64,000 bases of DNA, from contig OZ025802.1 of NCBI GenBank assembly GCA_964019425.1, positions 744,001 through 808,000 of the forward strand, read 5' to 3'. The notes beneath the pieces are model-generated. The model ran no database searches, had not been told where the DNA came from, and saw nothing but the letters and a program-made list of their open reading frames with translations. The position numbers were made by a program, and so were the translations under genes. This document shows positions 54,839-64,000 of the stretch, one piece after another (position 1 is the stretch's first letter; each line of letters starts with the position of its first letter). Origin of the DNA: Flectonema sp. DT1601. Its lineage: Eukaryota; Euglenozoa; Diplonemea; Diplonemida; Diplonemidae.

Positions 54839-56005
54839 TTTTTTTCTTTTTTTTTTTCCTTTGAACAAACCGAGCAGAGAGAGGAAGAAATTGCGTACCA
54901 CGAGAAAGGCGCATTCAAAAAAAAAAAAAAAAAAAAAAAAATCTGTTTTTTCTCGATTCGAAGAGGACAGTTATATATAAATATGTTACAGTTCGTGTTG
55001 ATCCAATGTTCAGCTGTGAGATCATAAAGGCGACATCAGGTACTACATTAAAGAGGAGGAGTTGTAATCAAATTCCAGTCGAATACTCGTCAGGTAATAC
55101 GTTCTAGTCAGACGTTAATAAACTTCAAAACCACGTTACTCTTTATTCGCACCATTGAAGGTGCAGAAACAAGAGACAATTCCAAAACCATTCTCTTCCT
55201 TTCAAGATACGATTTCGAAACTGCCAACACCAGCAAATTGTTATCCACTGGTAATATATAGGAAAAATAAAAAGTAAACAAAAGTAAATCGATCAATAGG
55301 CTTAACACGAACCATAAACAGTAGTCAGTAAAACAAAAAGAAGAAACTTAGTAGCCACCAAATCCAACTTGTAAGTCGGCTCAGAGATTAATAAGATTAG
55401 CCTCGGTAAGTGGCTTTAATCTAATACGTATTCTGAATTCACTGGGGGGGTCTATTTTTACTAAAGTGAGTCGAAAGTGTACTAACAAAAAGAAGAACGA
55501 GGGAGGGGAAAAGAAAGAGGAAAGAAAGGAAAAAAAAAAAGATAAATCGGAAAGCGAAAGATAACGAGAAGAAAAAGATTAGTAAGCGGCACTGAAAAGG
55601 ATTTTCAGTCATTATTTTTTTTTTTTTTTTTAAAATGTTCATACAATATGCTGATCCCTGGGAGAATGGAGGGAGGTCAACATTTTTTTTCTACTTTACC
55701 CAAATACTCCGCCACGCCATAAACGGACACAAACGAACACTCAGCTAAAAGCTAATTACTTGGGTGGCAGAAGTACACAACACGCACAATCCAAGATCCC
55801 AATCACAATATAGGTAGTAGTTCGATTATTAAAAAAAACGCTGCACTTTTTTGAAATTTCAATTTCGAAAGCCGGAAAAAAATCTCAGATTCGTTCTCCT
55901 AATAATCTTCTCTGATTACGTTTTTTTTTTTTTTTTTTTTAATAATTCTTTTTGAGAAGAAAACAAAACAAAAAAAATATAACATCGCTAGTTAGTTGCA
56001 CACAA

Positions 56006-56103
56006 GGGGGGTTAACTGTTTGATTTTGTACGTAAAATACAAATGTATTGTATCATAAATAACATAACGATAATTTAACATTAGTTCTGAGATACAGTGA
56101 CTA
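56006..56103 (+). repeat. Dispersed 98-bp repeat, second copy at 60014-60112
   Basis: The two segments begin GGGGGGTTAACTGTT and run with only a few differences through TTAACATTAGTTCTGAGATA to GACTA. Same orientation, 4 kb apart. Flanks are unrelated. Nature unknown. Confidence 0.85.
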
Positions 56104-57202
56104 GGTGTGATGCTCACAAGGGGGTGGCTCAACAACGACAATTTTACTTTTTCTACAACAATCGAACACAATACACAAAAAACAAGTACAAACACGAAAA
56201 TGGATAAAAAACCAGCTAATAAGACAAAACCGTACCAAAACGTGACGTAAATTGGGAAAGAAATTTTGAATAGGGGGAGGAGGGAACAGGGTAGGAAACA
56301 AAAGTACTTAAAGAAAGGAGTTCGAAATAGTTTTTATCTACTTCGGTTTTAAAAAAAGAAAAATAAATTCTCTCTTGAGTTCGCAAAAGAAGGGATGGGG
56401 AGGTGGGTGAAATTATATGGCACTCCATCCAAAGCAGAAAAGGCTTGTCGACGAGAGGGAGAAAAAAAAAAAAGAAAGAAAAAAACAAAGTCATAACACA
56501 CAGCAAGAAGAATAGTGAGAAAGTTAGGGGGGAGAGAAAAAGAAGAGAAAAAAAGAGGAAAAAAAAACAGAAAAAAGCCGTTATCGATATCCTTCCCGGT
56601 TTCATGGCCTTTTTGTTTTTGTTTTCGTTTTTTGTTTTTTTTCGTTCCCCTGTTTCCCTTATTTTTCTTCAATACCCCGTCTTTCTTCGCTTGCAACATT
56701 GCTACACGATCTGTAACAATTATTCAAAAGAAAAACAGATTCATAAGTAATTTCTGTGAAAATATGGAGTAAGCAACAAAAAAAAAGGTTTTTCCTTTTT
56801 TTTAAAAAAAAATAATAATAATAGAGAGCAATAATATCACAACTGAATGAAAACGACACACGCCACATGAAGAGAAAATGGGTAAAAATGAGATGGTAAA
56901 AGGGAAGAAACTAAGAGAAAACTTAAATGTGAATTTTTTAAGTTAAAGTTTTTTTCCCCCACAATCACTTGAGTAGATAATAATAAGAATTACCCAAATT
57001 AAGTTCAGTTTACGAAAAGAATTACTTACTGTCTGTGATCAACAAAATACAAGGCTGTATCTGGTTTTTTTTTTCTTTTTTTTTTTTTTTTTTCCTAGTA
57101 CAAAGAAAATTACTTTGCTGTCTTCCATTCTATTGATCTATAAAAAAAAAAAGAAACTCCTACGCACACGGAAGATTATATAGTTGACTTCTTGTTGAGT
57201 GT

Positions 57203-57370
57203 TTGTTAAGACAGAGAGACTTAGTTTAAGACACCCAAAAGGGGGGTGAAACTTTGACAATGTAAAAACAGTAACAACTTTAGATATTAAAAACAAAATC
57301 AATATCAAGTACTTGACTGAAAAATATTTTGTAGTTGTTAAGACAGAGAGACTTAGTCTAACACACCCAA
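57203..57370 (+). repeat. Direct repeat pair, 36 bp
   Basis: 57203-57238 and 57335-57370 share TTGTTAAGACAGAGAGACTT and the following ACACCCAA, with two or three differences, 132 bp apart. Confidence 0.75.
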
Positions 57371-57744
57371 CACAGAGCGAAGGGGGGAAAAAAGACAGCA
57401 AAGAACTATTACACATCAGCCATTATTTGTTTATAGTTCCGTTTTTTTTTTTTTTTGTTTTTTTTTTTTGGGACTACCTCTAATTCCGCACAATTTTCAG
57501 TGTACCGTGAGTCTGACAGAATTGGTGGGCGGGGAGGCGCGCAGGGATGGGAAGGGTTGGGTAGTAAACAAAGACTACCAAAGCAACTGCCCAAACTTTC
57601 ACAGGAATGGGTATCCCTGCCATGTAACAAACGTATTACTCAGATTACTCAATTTGTTTTTCATTTGAACATAATATTACTTAGACAAAAAGGTGTATTG
57701 CTTCAACCCATTACTTTCCCATTCAACACATGTATAGATTCACG

Positions 57745-58098
57745 CTAATGGATTGATTGAAAGCTAATAACACAAACGGTCAAGGATGTGATGATGATAA
57801 AGTAATCTTCTTTCTGGAACTTCTGCTCAGGACATGCAATTGCGTCTTGTTGACACGCGGGAACCCTTCGAGCAGTACTGCGCTCTTGATAATTCAAAGT
57901 AGCCTTAAAAAAGCTCTCATGCTTGCATGAGTTAGATACCCTGATAACCCGGTCAGAAACAGGAGTGTCGCTTGCGACCAGGCTGTCTGTAACTCGCAGG
58001 TGTCTTGACTTTGAAATTCGGTTGGAATGACGTGTAAGAGGACAACAGTTCTCTGTAAGGTGACCCAGCCCTGCACACATACCGTTCTTTGCATGCAC
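57745..58098 (-). other. Coding-like island of unknown origin
   Basis: A 117-residue frame with balanced amino-acid use, unlike the homopolymer frames around it, in an island richer in G/C than its surroundings. It contains CAGLGHLTENC, which has the C-x4-H-x4-C spacing of the end of a zinc knuckle, but the first Cys pair expected for that motif is absent. It may be a remnant of a mobile element or an exon of an unrecognised gene. I cannot assign a function. Confidence 0.25.
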
Positions 58099-59405
58099 TC
58101 AGTAAATTTTTCAGAGGCTGAGAACACTATCAGGACCTGAAGCACAGCCTATAATACTGTACGATAGTTTGTGTGGAGCTGGCAATTTTTTCAAAACTTT
58201 GTGTTGAAATCCGGAATTTTGAAACACTTTGTGCGGAATTAGGGGTTTTCCCCTATTTTTTTATTTTTTTTTTAATATCCCTTTTTTTTAAAGGAGCTTA
58301 AAAAGACAACACTTATTAAAAAATAATTTCAAAAAAAAAATTCTTAAATTCTACTAAGTTAGTTTTCTTTGTAGTACAGCAACTTTTAAGTGTTTTTTTT
58401 AATTCAGGTTTTTTATTTTATTTTTAAGTAAGTCTTTTCCTGACGTTTATATAAATTTGTTTTTAAAAATATGGAAATGATTCACCTTGTTTCATTTCAT
58501 TTTTTTTTTTTTTATCTTCCTCTTCTAACAAGAATTACAGGGGAAAACGGAAAAAGAGGAAAAAAAAAAAGAAAAAAAAAAAAACAACCTCATGGTGCAA
58601 CAAAGCATCATAATACTCAGGGTCTCGTTTTATTTATTTTTTCATCACATAAATTATTTTTTTTAATATTTTTTTTTTTTTGTTTTCTCTTATGTTCTCC
58701 TTTTTTTTTTTCTTCTTTTCAGAGACAGTATGGTATAAAAAAAAAAAAAAGAATTTGGCAAATCCTCACTAAATAATTATCACACTCATAAAGTAAGGAT
58801 ATTACGCTGCCAACAATTCTCTTTCGCTTATAACATGTCTTCGAGATGAAAAAAAAAAAAAAGGGAAAAAAATGATGACATGACGATTTAGAAAAATCAG
58901 TACCAAAATTAAAATCCTTAAAAATACACAAATATAAGTAACAAGGCTAAAACTGTGAAAGTTTATGACGTTGAAAAAATGAACGAAAAGAATCAATATT
59001 ATTTTATTCATTTTCTTTTTTTGTTTTAAAAAAAAAAAAAAAACAACACACACAATCCACAAATAAAGATGGGTACCAACAATTTCAAAAGGAGGGTGTG
59101 ATGGCCACTACATGGTTAGTAATTTTGATTTTCTTTTCCGCTGTCTAATCACATCGCGCTGCTTCTTGAAGATTGTTTGGCAGTAATATGGCGATGTGAT
59201 ATTTATCTAAAACAGGGATTATTATTTTTTTTTTTTTTTTTTTTTTTTGTACATAACGCTATGAACAACACACCAGCAGATCGGAACTCTACTCTAATTG
59301 TGTCAATTGGACCGCGTCAATTGGATCACCACATTGGTGAAAGCCAAAATAGTGGCGCATAATACGTTGTTGATTATTTAGGATTCAATCAGAATATAAA
59401 ACACT

Positions 59406-59825
59406 TCACAATCCCTCACTAAAGTTGGGCCGTTTTGAAGGCTGCAAGAACGTCGGAGAAGAGGAATTAAAAGAAGCGAATGATCCTAGAGTAGGTGAAG
59501 AAGCATTACCGTTGGCCCAACTTTTGAATGAGCCAGGAGCATTCGCCTCTGCAACCTTTTCTTGGGAGTTCAAAAGATCAAGAATCGGCAGTGAAGCGTT
59601 AGGTGAGAATCCCCCAATTGGTCCCCAACCATCGTCAAGATCAAGCTCGTCGTCTTCCTTTTGTTTACTTTTCTTTGAAGACTCTTCACTTTCAGGAGGT
59701 CTGTTTTTTTATTTTATTTTTTCTCATTCACTATTATTTCCAAAAAATAAAAAACGATCTCAAAAAAACACATACGTAGATATCTCCTTGGGACTAGAAA
59801 ACGAAGCTACCTCATTAGGAGACAT
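59406..59825 (-). CDS. Small acidic/Ser-rich protein of unknown function, two exons
   Basis: Exon 1 is 59825-59776 and exon 2 is 59700-59406; the 75-bp intron starts GTATGT and ends AAAAAAACAG, and the joined length is 345 bases, an exact frame of 114 residues. The product begins MSPNEVASFSSPKEIST, continues with a Glu/Ser/Lys stretch and DDELDLDDGWGPIGGFSP, and ends SKRPNFSEGL. Composition suggests disorder with a short acidic-aromatic motif (LDLDDGWG) that could be a binding peptide. The Met is chosen because it is the first ATG after an acceptor AAAATAAAACAG; in-frame codons continue upstream to that acceptor, so a longer N-terminus from another exon is possible. The gene lies opposite a plus-strand open frame that I reject. 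Confidence 0.6.
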
Positions 59826-60260
59826 GTCAGCATCAGGGCTAGGATTTGTAGCTGCGCGAGGCTGTTTTATTTTATTATTAATTTGTTTCCTTTTTCAGAT
59901 CCAACTGGCTAAAGATGAAGAAGAAGACACACAAACAATAAAAAAACAAAAAATCAGTGTGATATTTTACATAACGAACACCTTCTTGTCTTGAGGGGAA
60001 AAGAAAAAAAAAAGGGGGGTTAACTGTTCGAGTTTGTACGTAAAATACAAATGTATTGTATCATAAACAACATAACGATAATTTAACATTAGTTCTGAGA
60101 TACAGTTGACTAAAGATAATGTTAGTGTAGGTATACACTCTGCGATTGACGTAAATACTTTACATTATAATAAATGTTTCTAACTTAGCTGCATACACAT
60201 CTCTTTTTCCGTGTTGTCATTCAGTGCAGTACGGAAAAAAAAAGGGGGGGGGGGGGGGTA
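59826..60260. other. Intergenic with one copy of the 98-bp dispersed repeat
   Basis: Includes a C/T-rich acceptor-like tract on the minus strand near 59990-60020 (TTTTCCCCTCAAG), the repeat copy 60014-60112, and an A-run joined to a 16-base G-run at 60232-60258 that borders the inverted-repeat element. No gene seen. Confidence 0.5.
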
Positions 60261-62231
60261 GGGGGGGGTACAAGCTGTCGATAAAGTACTTTTTCCGAAT
60301 TTTGGTAAATATAACCTTCCCGGGGGCAAAAATTACCCAGGACCCCATCAGAACCCCCAAAAATGTGATTTCGGGGCCGAAAAAACCTCGATTTGGCTGA
60401 TTTCGGCAAGGGAATGAAAAATCTCAAAAAGTGTGGACCGTGTGGTACCTGGGGGTCCAATTTTGAGGACTGTGAAATGCACCTTCAAATTTTTTTTTTT
60501 ACAATGAGAAGAGGTGAGTCTTGGTGTGCCCCTGTATGCGCAGTTTGCTAATATACCATTTCCGTATCAGTTTCCACCTCAAGAACACGCCACGAAAAAG
60601 AACAGCGCTCTCGCTCGGCCATGCTTGAGGCCACGAGGCTCACGGGCAGGATAACGCAGCGGAAAACAACGTTCTGCAGGGCAGCTCACAAAGTCATTCT
60701 GCGGAGGAGAGCATTGATCCCAGAGTGCATGAAAACACCTCCCGAGGCATCTCTGAAGTTACTCAACAACACTTGGACAGTCAGAAGTAAGATACGCGTG
60801 AGAAAGGGGTCAAGAAACGTCCAGTATCTGAATCGTGATCACAGAAGGCTCACAGAATAGAGAAAGCGCCACGTCAGTACCCTAAACAGGGATAATCCTG
60901 AAGACAGCTGTAGTGGTAGTGCGTCAAATAGCAGTGCCATAGATAAGCAGCAGCGACATAGGGCAACATGCCCTATCCAAAAAGCCATTCAAGGCATCAC
61001 TTAAGACCCAACCATACTCACCAGCAGGGCATACAAGACACTCTAGTATATGCAGCATAAGGAGAAGTACGAAAGACACACCCGCTTGCAACTGTACCCA
61101 AACGAGGGGGATATACTCCTGGAGTCTTGGAGTCGTAACAACACTGCAGATATTGCGGCAAGAAGGGATCGGCGCAGAGACATCCAACAAAGTCCTGAGT
61201 GAGTGACATAGTTGAAGCTGTCGCAGGTGCGCAGATGGAAGAGAAGCGGGTCGAAGTCACCAATTATATCTTGAAGGACAGTCCGACTTGTTGATGGATT
61301 CACAGGTGATCTGTCGGTGACCTGACTTCTTGAAGCAGCAGCTTCCTCCTCACCCTCCGTCACATCGCTGCAGCATGATACTTCCTCTAGTGCCCGTCGT
61401 GCTCGTGGGATGAAGCTAACAACCGTGGCGTTCGTTGTCATCCTGCACCCCTCAAGGGATGGGGAGGTTATTCAGTGTTGTTGATAGTTCTTGGTCAACT
61501 GATGGAACCAGTGGCGTGAATGCTACTCTACTGATAACGTACAACATATTCCAGAGGTACACGGACTTCCAAAGGCTACCACATCAACGCAGGACCACCG
61601 ACCCTCTTCAGATTGGCAAGAACAAGCACAACAGGAGGCGCTACAGGGGCTGAACGTACCACCCCGTCCTCACAGGGAAGACCTCTAGACAGCAAGGTCT
61701 AATACTAATCTGCCATCTGTATCCAAGGATTGGTCCTCTGTCTATCTTGTACAGAAAGAAGCACAGCTTCGGGCCGAATTTCGAAAGCTGAGCACATGGG
61801 ATGTTCAAGAGAAGGCCAGTAGCCTAAACATCGGACATGGGGGAATTAACAAGCCGGTCTGGTGGAGCATATTATTAAGGTTCAAATCAGGACGATAAAA
61901 ATAAAAATTGGGTTCCCATTTCATTCCCCACTCAACTCAGAGGGAAACCCTGGTTATGGATTGCTCAATGCACGGAATTACTTGTAATTTTTGTGAGCCC
62001 TCCTAACACACCCCTTGTTTTCACCCCCCTCAGGTACCACACGGTCCACACTTTTTGAGATTTTTCAAAGACTTGCTCTAAAGTGCCGAAGAACTGTTTC
62101 TTTGGATCGCAATCCCCATTTTTGGGGTATATGTTGCAGTTTTCATAATTTGGGTGCCCAAAAAACTTGTTCTCCGGAAAAAAACCGAAAGTGCCCAAAA
62201 TCTCCGTAAAATCGATGCTTGTACCCCCCCC
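60261..62231. mobile_element. 2 kb DNA element with imperfect terminal inverted repeats, flanked by TA
   Basis: The outer ends are inverted copies: GGGGGGGGTACAAGC at 60261-60275 and its complement at 62217-62231, each bordered by TA (60259-60260 and 62232-62233). Further in, 60416-60451 and 62031-62066 are a perfect 36-base inverted repeat (core TGTGGACCGTGTGGTACC). The two arms, about 200 bp, are otherwise diverged. The interior is richer in G/C than its surroundings and holds coding-like fragments on both strands (for example 61043-61441 minus and 61690-61900 plus) that I cannot identify; no intact transposase was recognised. TA borders would fit Tc1/mariner-type insertion, but the ends are not a known family signature. 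It ends 44 bases from the stop codon of the neighbouring gene. Confidence 0.6.
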
Positions 62232-62274
62232 TAGGGGGGGGGGGGGGACGAACTGAGATAAATAAATCCGAATA

Positions 62275-63134
62275 TCAGCAACTATGACATACAGAGCTTT
62301 CGTGACTCACAGCAGGTGAGTTATTAAATAACAACGGAGACGCTGGTTGGAAAGTATTAGCCATAGGCTCCGACTTGACACTAGAGAATCCACCAGGCGA
62401 AGACGTCTGTGAATTGTATGGAACGGAAGAGCGACGGGGGCTTTGAGAGCGTCTTTTTGCCTCTGAACACCTGTTATGAGGTGTTTTCCAATGCTTATTT
62501 TTTCCAAGCTGAGCGTCACGTATGAAGGTTGAACTGCCATCGTGCCATTCAATTGTTGTTGGTTTACCGAGAAATGTTGAAGCAACAAGTTCGTACAGCT
62601 GAGCAAACTCTTCAATCGATTTTTGATCAGATCCGCAACGATTTCTGTTATCGTGGACCAGATGAAGTAATAAATCATGTTCACAGGATGACTGAGATGC
62701 AACCACATGCATCTCATAATACTCTCCAGTAGGAGTACGTTGTATCCTCACTGACACGACGTCTCCAAATCTTAAAAATCTTTTAACTTTTCCCTTTAAA
62801 TCTGTCATTAAGAAACAATACTTAGCCATAATCAATACCCGTTCTTGAAGCTTCTTATGATGATTCATTTTTGAACAGATCCTTATATGAGGCATATCTT
62901 CATGACCGAACCCTGATAGTCCGAGAGGTATTTCAGCTGGCGTTAGGTTCAATTTCTGCACAGCCTGTTTTTTTTTTTTTTTTTTTTTTTTTTTCTTCTC
63001 TCCCAAAAACAATACAAAGCTATATCCTAAATAACAATTAATCATACATGCACGCCCGTCAGCTTTGGTGGTGGAGATGTACTACTTGTTTGGGACAGCA
63101 TAGATGGAAAGCCATTTCCTAAAGTGTCAACCAT
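62275..63134 (-). CDS. PH-like domain protein with Ser/Pro-rich tail, two exons
   Basis: Exon 1 is 63134-63048 (29 codons, MVDTLGNGFPSMLSQTSST...) and exon 2 is 62964-62275; the 83-bp intron starts GTATGA and ends in a run of about 24 A then CAG. Phase 0, 258 residues. The segment at about residues 50-165 has a pattern of short strands and a final helix: RVLIMAKYCFLMTDLKGKVK, RFGDVVSVRIQR, YEMHVVA, then EHDLLLHLVHDNRNRCG and EEFAQLYELVA. This resembles PH-like modules frequent in kinetoplastid proteins; the comparison is from memory. The last 75 residues are basic then Ser/Pro-rich and likely disordered. Lipid or protein binding is the probable role. Without recognising the intron, a misleading start inside it would be chosen. 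Confidence 0.7.
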
Positions 63135-63672
63135 TTTATTATTATTTTTTTTTTTTTTCCGTCTAACTCTAACTGATAAATATTTTTAAAAAATATTAAT
63201 TATCAACAAAAACCTTGCTATGCCATCTTTTTTCAGTTCTCAAAAAAAAAAAAAAAAAAAAACACCTGGAAAAGAAAAAACATTACTAATAGTTACAACA
63301 GACAATTAACAACTAAAAATAAGATAACCAAACAGCTGATAATGACAATGATGAATGCGAAAGGAATTCGTGGAAAAAAAAAAAGGGGGAGGGGGTGAAA
63401 AAAAAAATTAAAAAAGACAGTAACATCAACTGTCATAAAGCAAAGTATGTCGTGATGCGGTACTTACACTAGCAGGATATTACTTATCTCACAACGTTGT
63501 GAGGGTTCTTTCCAAAAAAAATCAAGAAGAGGAAAAAAAAAAAGGGGGGGCATGTAGAGATGCTGATGGAAAGAACACAAAAAAACGAAGTAAAAACATA
63601 AAAATAAATAATAAAAAAAAATTATGAAACCAATGCGACGTCATTTTCTAATTTCGAATTATTTTTATTTTT
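63135..63672. other. Intergenic at the right edge
   Basis: A/T-rich with A-runs near 63241-63260 and 63532 and G-runs near 63384 and 63543. It holds the leader of the PH-like gene and the 3' UTR of the edge gene. No further gene seen. Confidence 0.45.
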
Positions 63673-64000
63673 TTATCCACTAAAAAAGCTATCTCTGTTT
63701 TGCTCGAAGGCTTTTCTGTTAGTTTTTATTTTTTTTTTTTTTTTTTTTTTTTTTTTCCCCTCCCCCAAATTGTATTTATAAAAACAAAGAAACACATACT
63801 TGCACTGGTCATCATTCCACGCAATAGACGCGTTAAGAGAATTTATGAGCTGCGGGTTGATCTGATTTGTAGCAGCAACAAATGATTGAAAAGAACTACC
63901 ATTACATTGTTGAAGAGCCTCTAAGAAAGCTTTAAGGCGTTGAGCTTGATTTATTTCATCAATAACTGACCAGGAGATGTCATCATCTTCATCATCATCG
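63673..64000 (-). CDS. C-terminal end of an unidentified protein, cut by the window edge
   Basis: A coding exon runs from the edge (64000) to a GTATGT donor at 63799; it reads DDDEDDDISWSVIDEINQAQ, RLKAFLEALQQCNGSSFQSF and on to IAWNDDQCK. The intron has a long A-run and a CTAAC branch-like site before GCAAAACAG; the last exon would be 63694-63673, adding DSFFSG and a stop, and the frame closes. A second acceptor upstream (AACTAACAG) would give a longer tail. An acidic run followed by amphipathic helices suggests the end of a helical-repeat or trafficking factor, but I do not recognise the family. Confidence 0.55.
   Translation of the reverse strand, partial: DDDEDDDISWSVIDEINQAQRLKAFLEALQQCNGSSFQSFVAATNQINPQLINSLNASIAWNDDQCKYVFLCFYKYNLGEGKKKKKKKKKIKTNRKAFEQNRDSFFSG

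Larger units (their letters stand above)
54006..59405. other. 5.4 kb gene-poor stretch with dispersed repeats
   Basis: No convincing gene on either strand. Very long homopolymer blocks (54310-54408, 54918-54940, 55920-55940, 57070-57092), purine-rich tracts (56440-56580), a G/C-richer island at 57475-58150 and copies of repeats listed separately. The ATAT1 leader is at the left end (acceptor TTCATTAACAG close to the start). The island 57745-58098 is treated separately. Confidence 0.5.

Noticed and set aside
59425-59994. A 189-codon plus-strand frame
   Set aside because: Its middle and end run through low-complexity intron sequence, and the minus strand contains a clean two-exon gene at the same place.

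Overview
The window is nuclear DNA from a eukaryote, most likely a flagellate protist. It has short GT-AG introns (67-109 bp), cytosolic ribosomal protein genes, an hnRNP L-type RNA-binding protein, a tubulin acetyltransferase (so microtubule-rich, probably ciliated cells) and many A or T homopolymer runs of 10-27 bases. Every gene I can support lies on the minus strand. Most have a possible AG splice acceptor a few to tens of bases before the start codon, and several genes are tandemly duplicated. One-way gene arrays, leader-type acceptors, tandem copies, an SCP2-like thiolase and a protein with a kinetoplastid-style PH-like region would fit Euglenozoa (diplonemid or kinetoplastid relatives). 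This placement is inference; no rRNA or spliced-leader gene was found to prove it.

Layout, left to right (all genes read leftwards): a small GTPase cut by the left edge (1-69); a MINDY-type deubiquitinase (332-2377); an hnRNP L-like protein with one intron (2915-4627); a 5.5 kb gene-poor AT-rich stretch; one uninterrupted 7,929-residue gene (10176-33965); three tandem two-exon RPS21 genes (34277-36033); an amino acid transporter (36408-37793); a DMT-like membrane protein (38500-39348); a free-standing RPS30 (39730-39924); a small tandem repeat array; a five-exon gene for a 1,630-residue protein with about seven membrane spans (42068-47262); a thiolase; a secreted SGNH hydrolase; two tandem GST genes; alpha-tubulin acetyltransferase; a second 5.4 kb gene-poor stretch; a two-exon acidic protein of 114 residues; a 2 kb element with terminal inverted repeats; a two-exon PH-like protein; and a gene cut by the right edge.

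The dominant object is the giant gene. It encodes a signal peptide, a Trp/Cys-rich N-terminal domain, 72 complete 99-residue Cys-rich EGF-like modules plus a diverged 73rd, a Pro/Ser/Thr stalk, one membrane span and a cytoplasmic tail. The spacing between the first and last module is exactly 72 x 297 bp, so the array has no net indels. It looks like a very long cell-surface adhesin or coat protein whose array is still being homogenised.

The genes do not form one pathway; they are a mixture of housekeeping (ribosome, RNA binding, ubiquitin, lipid metabolism, detoxification) and surface or membrane functions. The most useful genome-level signal is the splice-site pattern: cis introns begin GTATGT or similar and usually end in an A-rich tract followed by CAG, while acceptors before several start codons have a C/T-rich tract.
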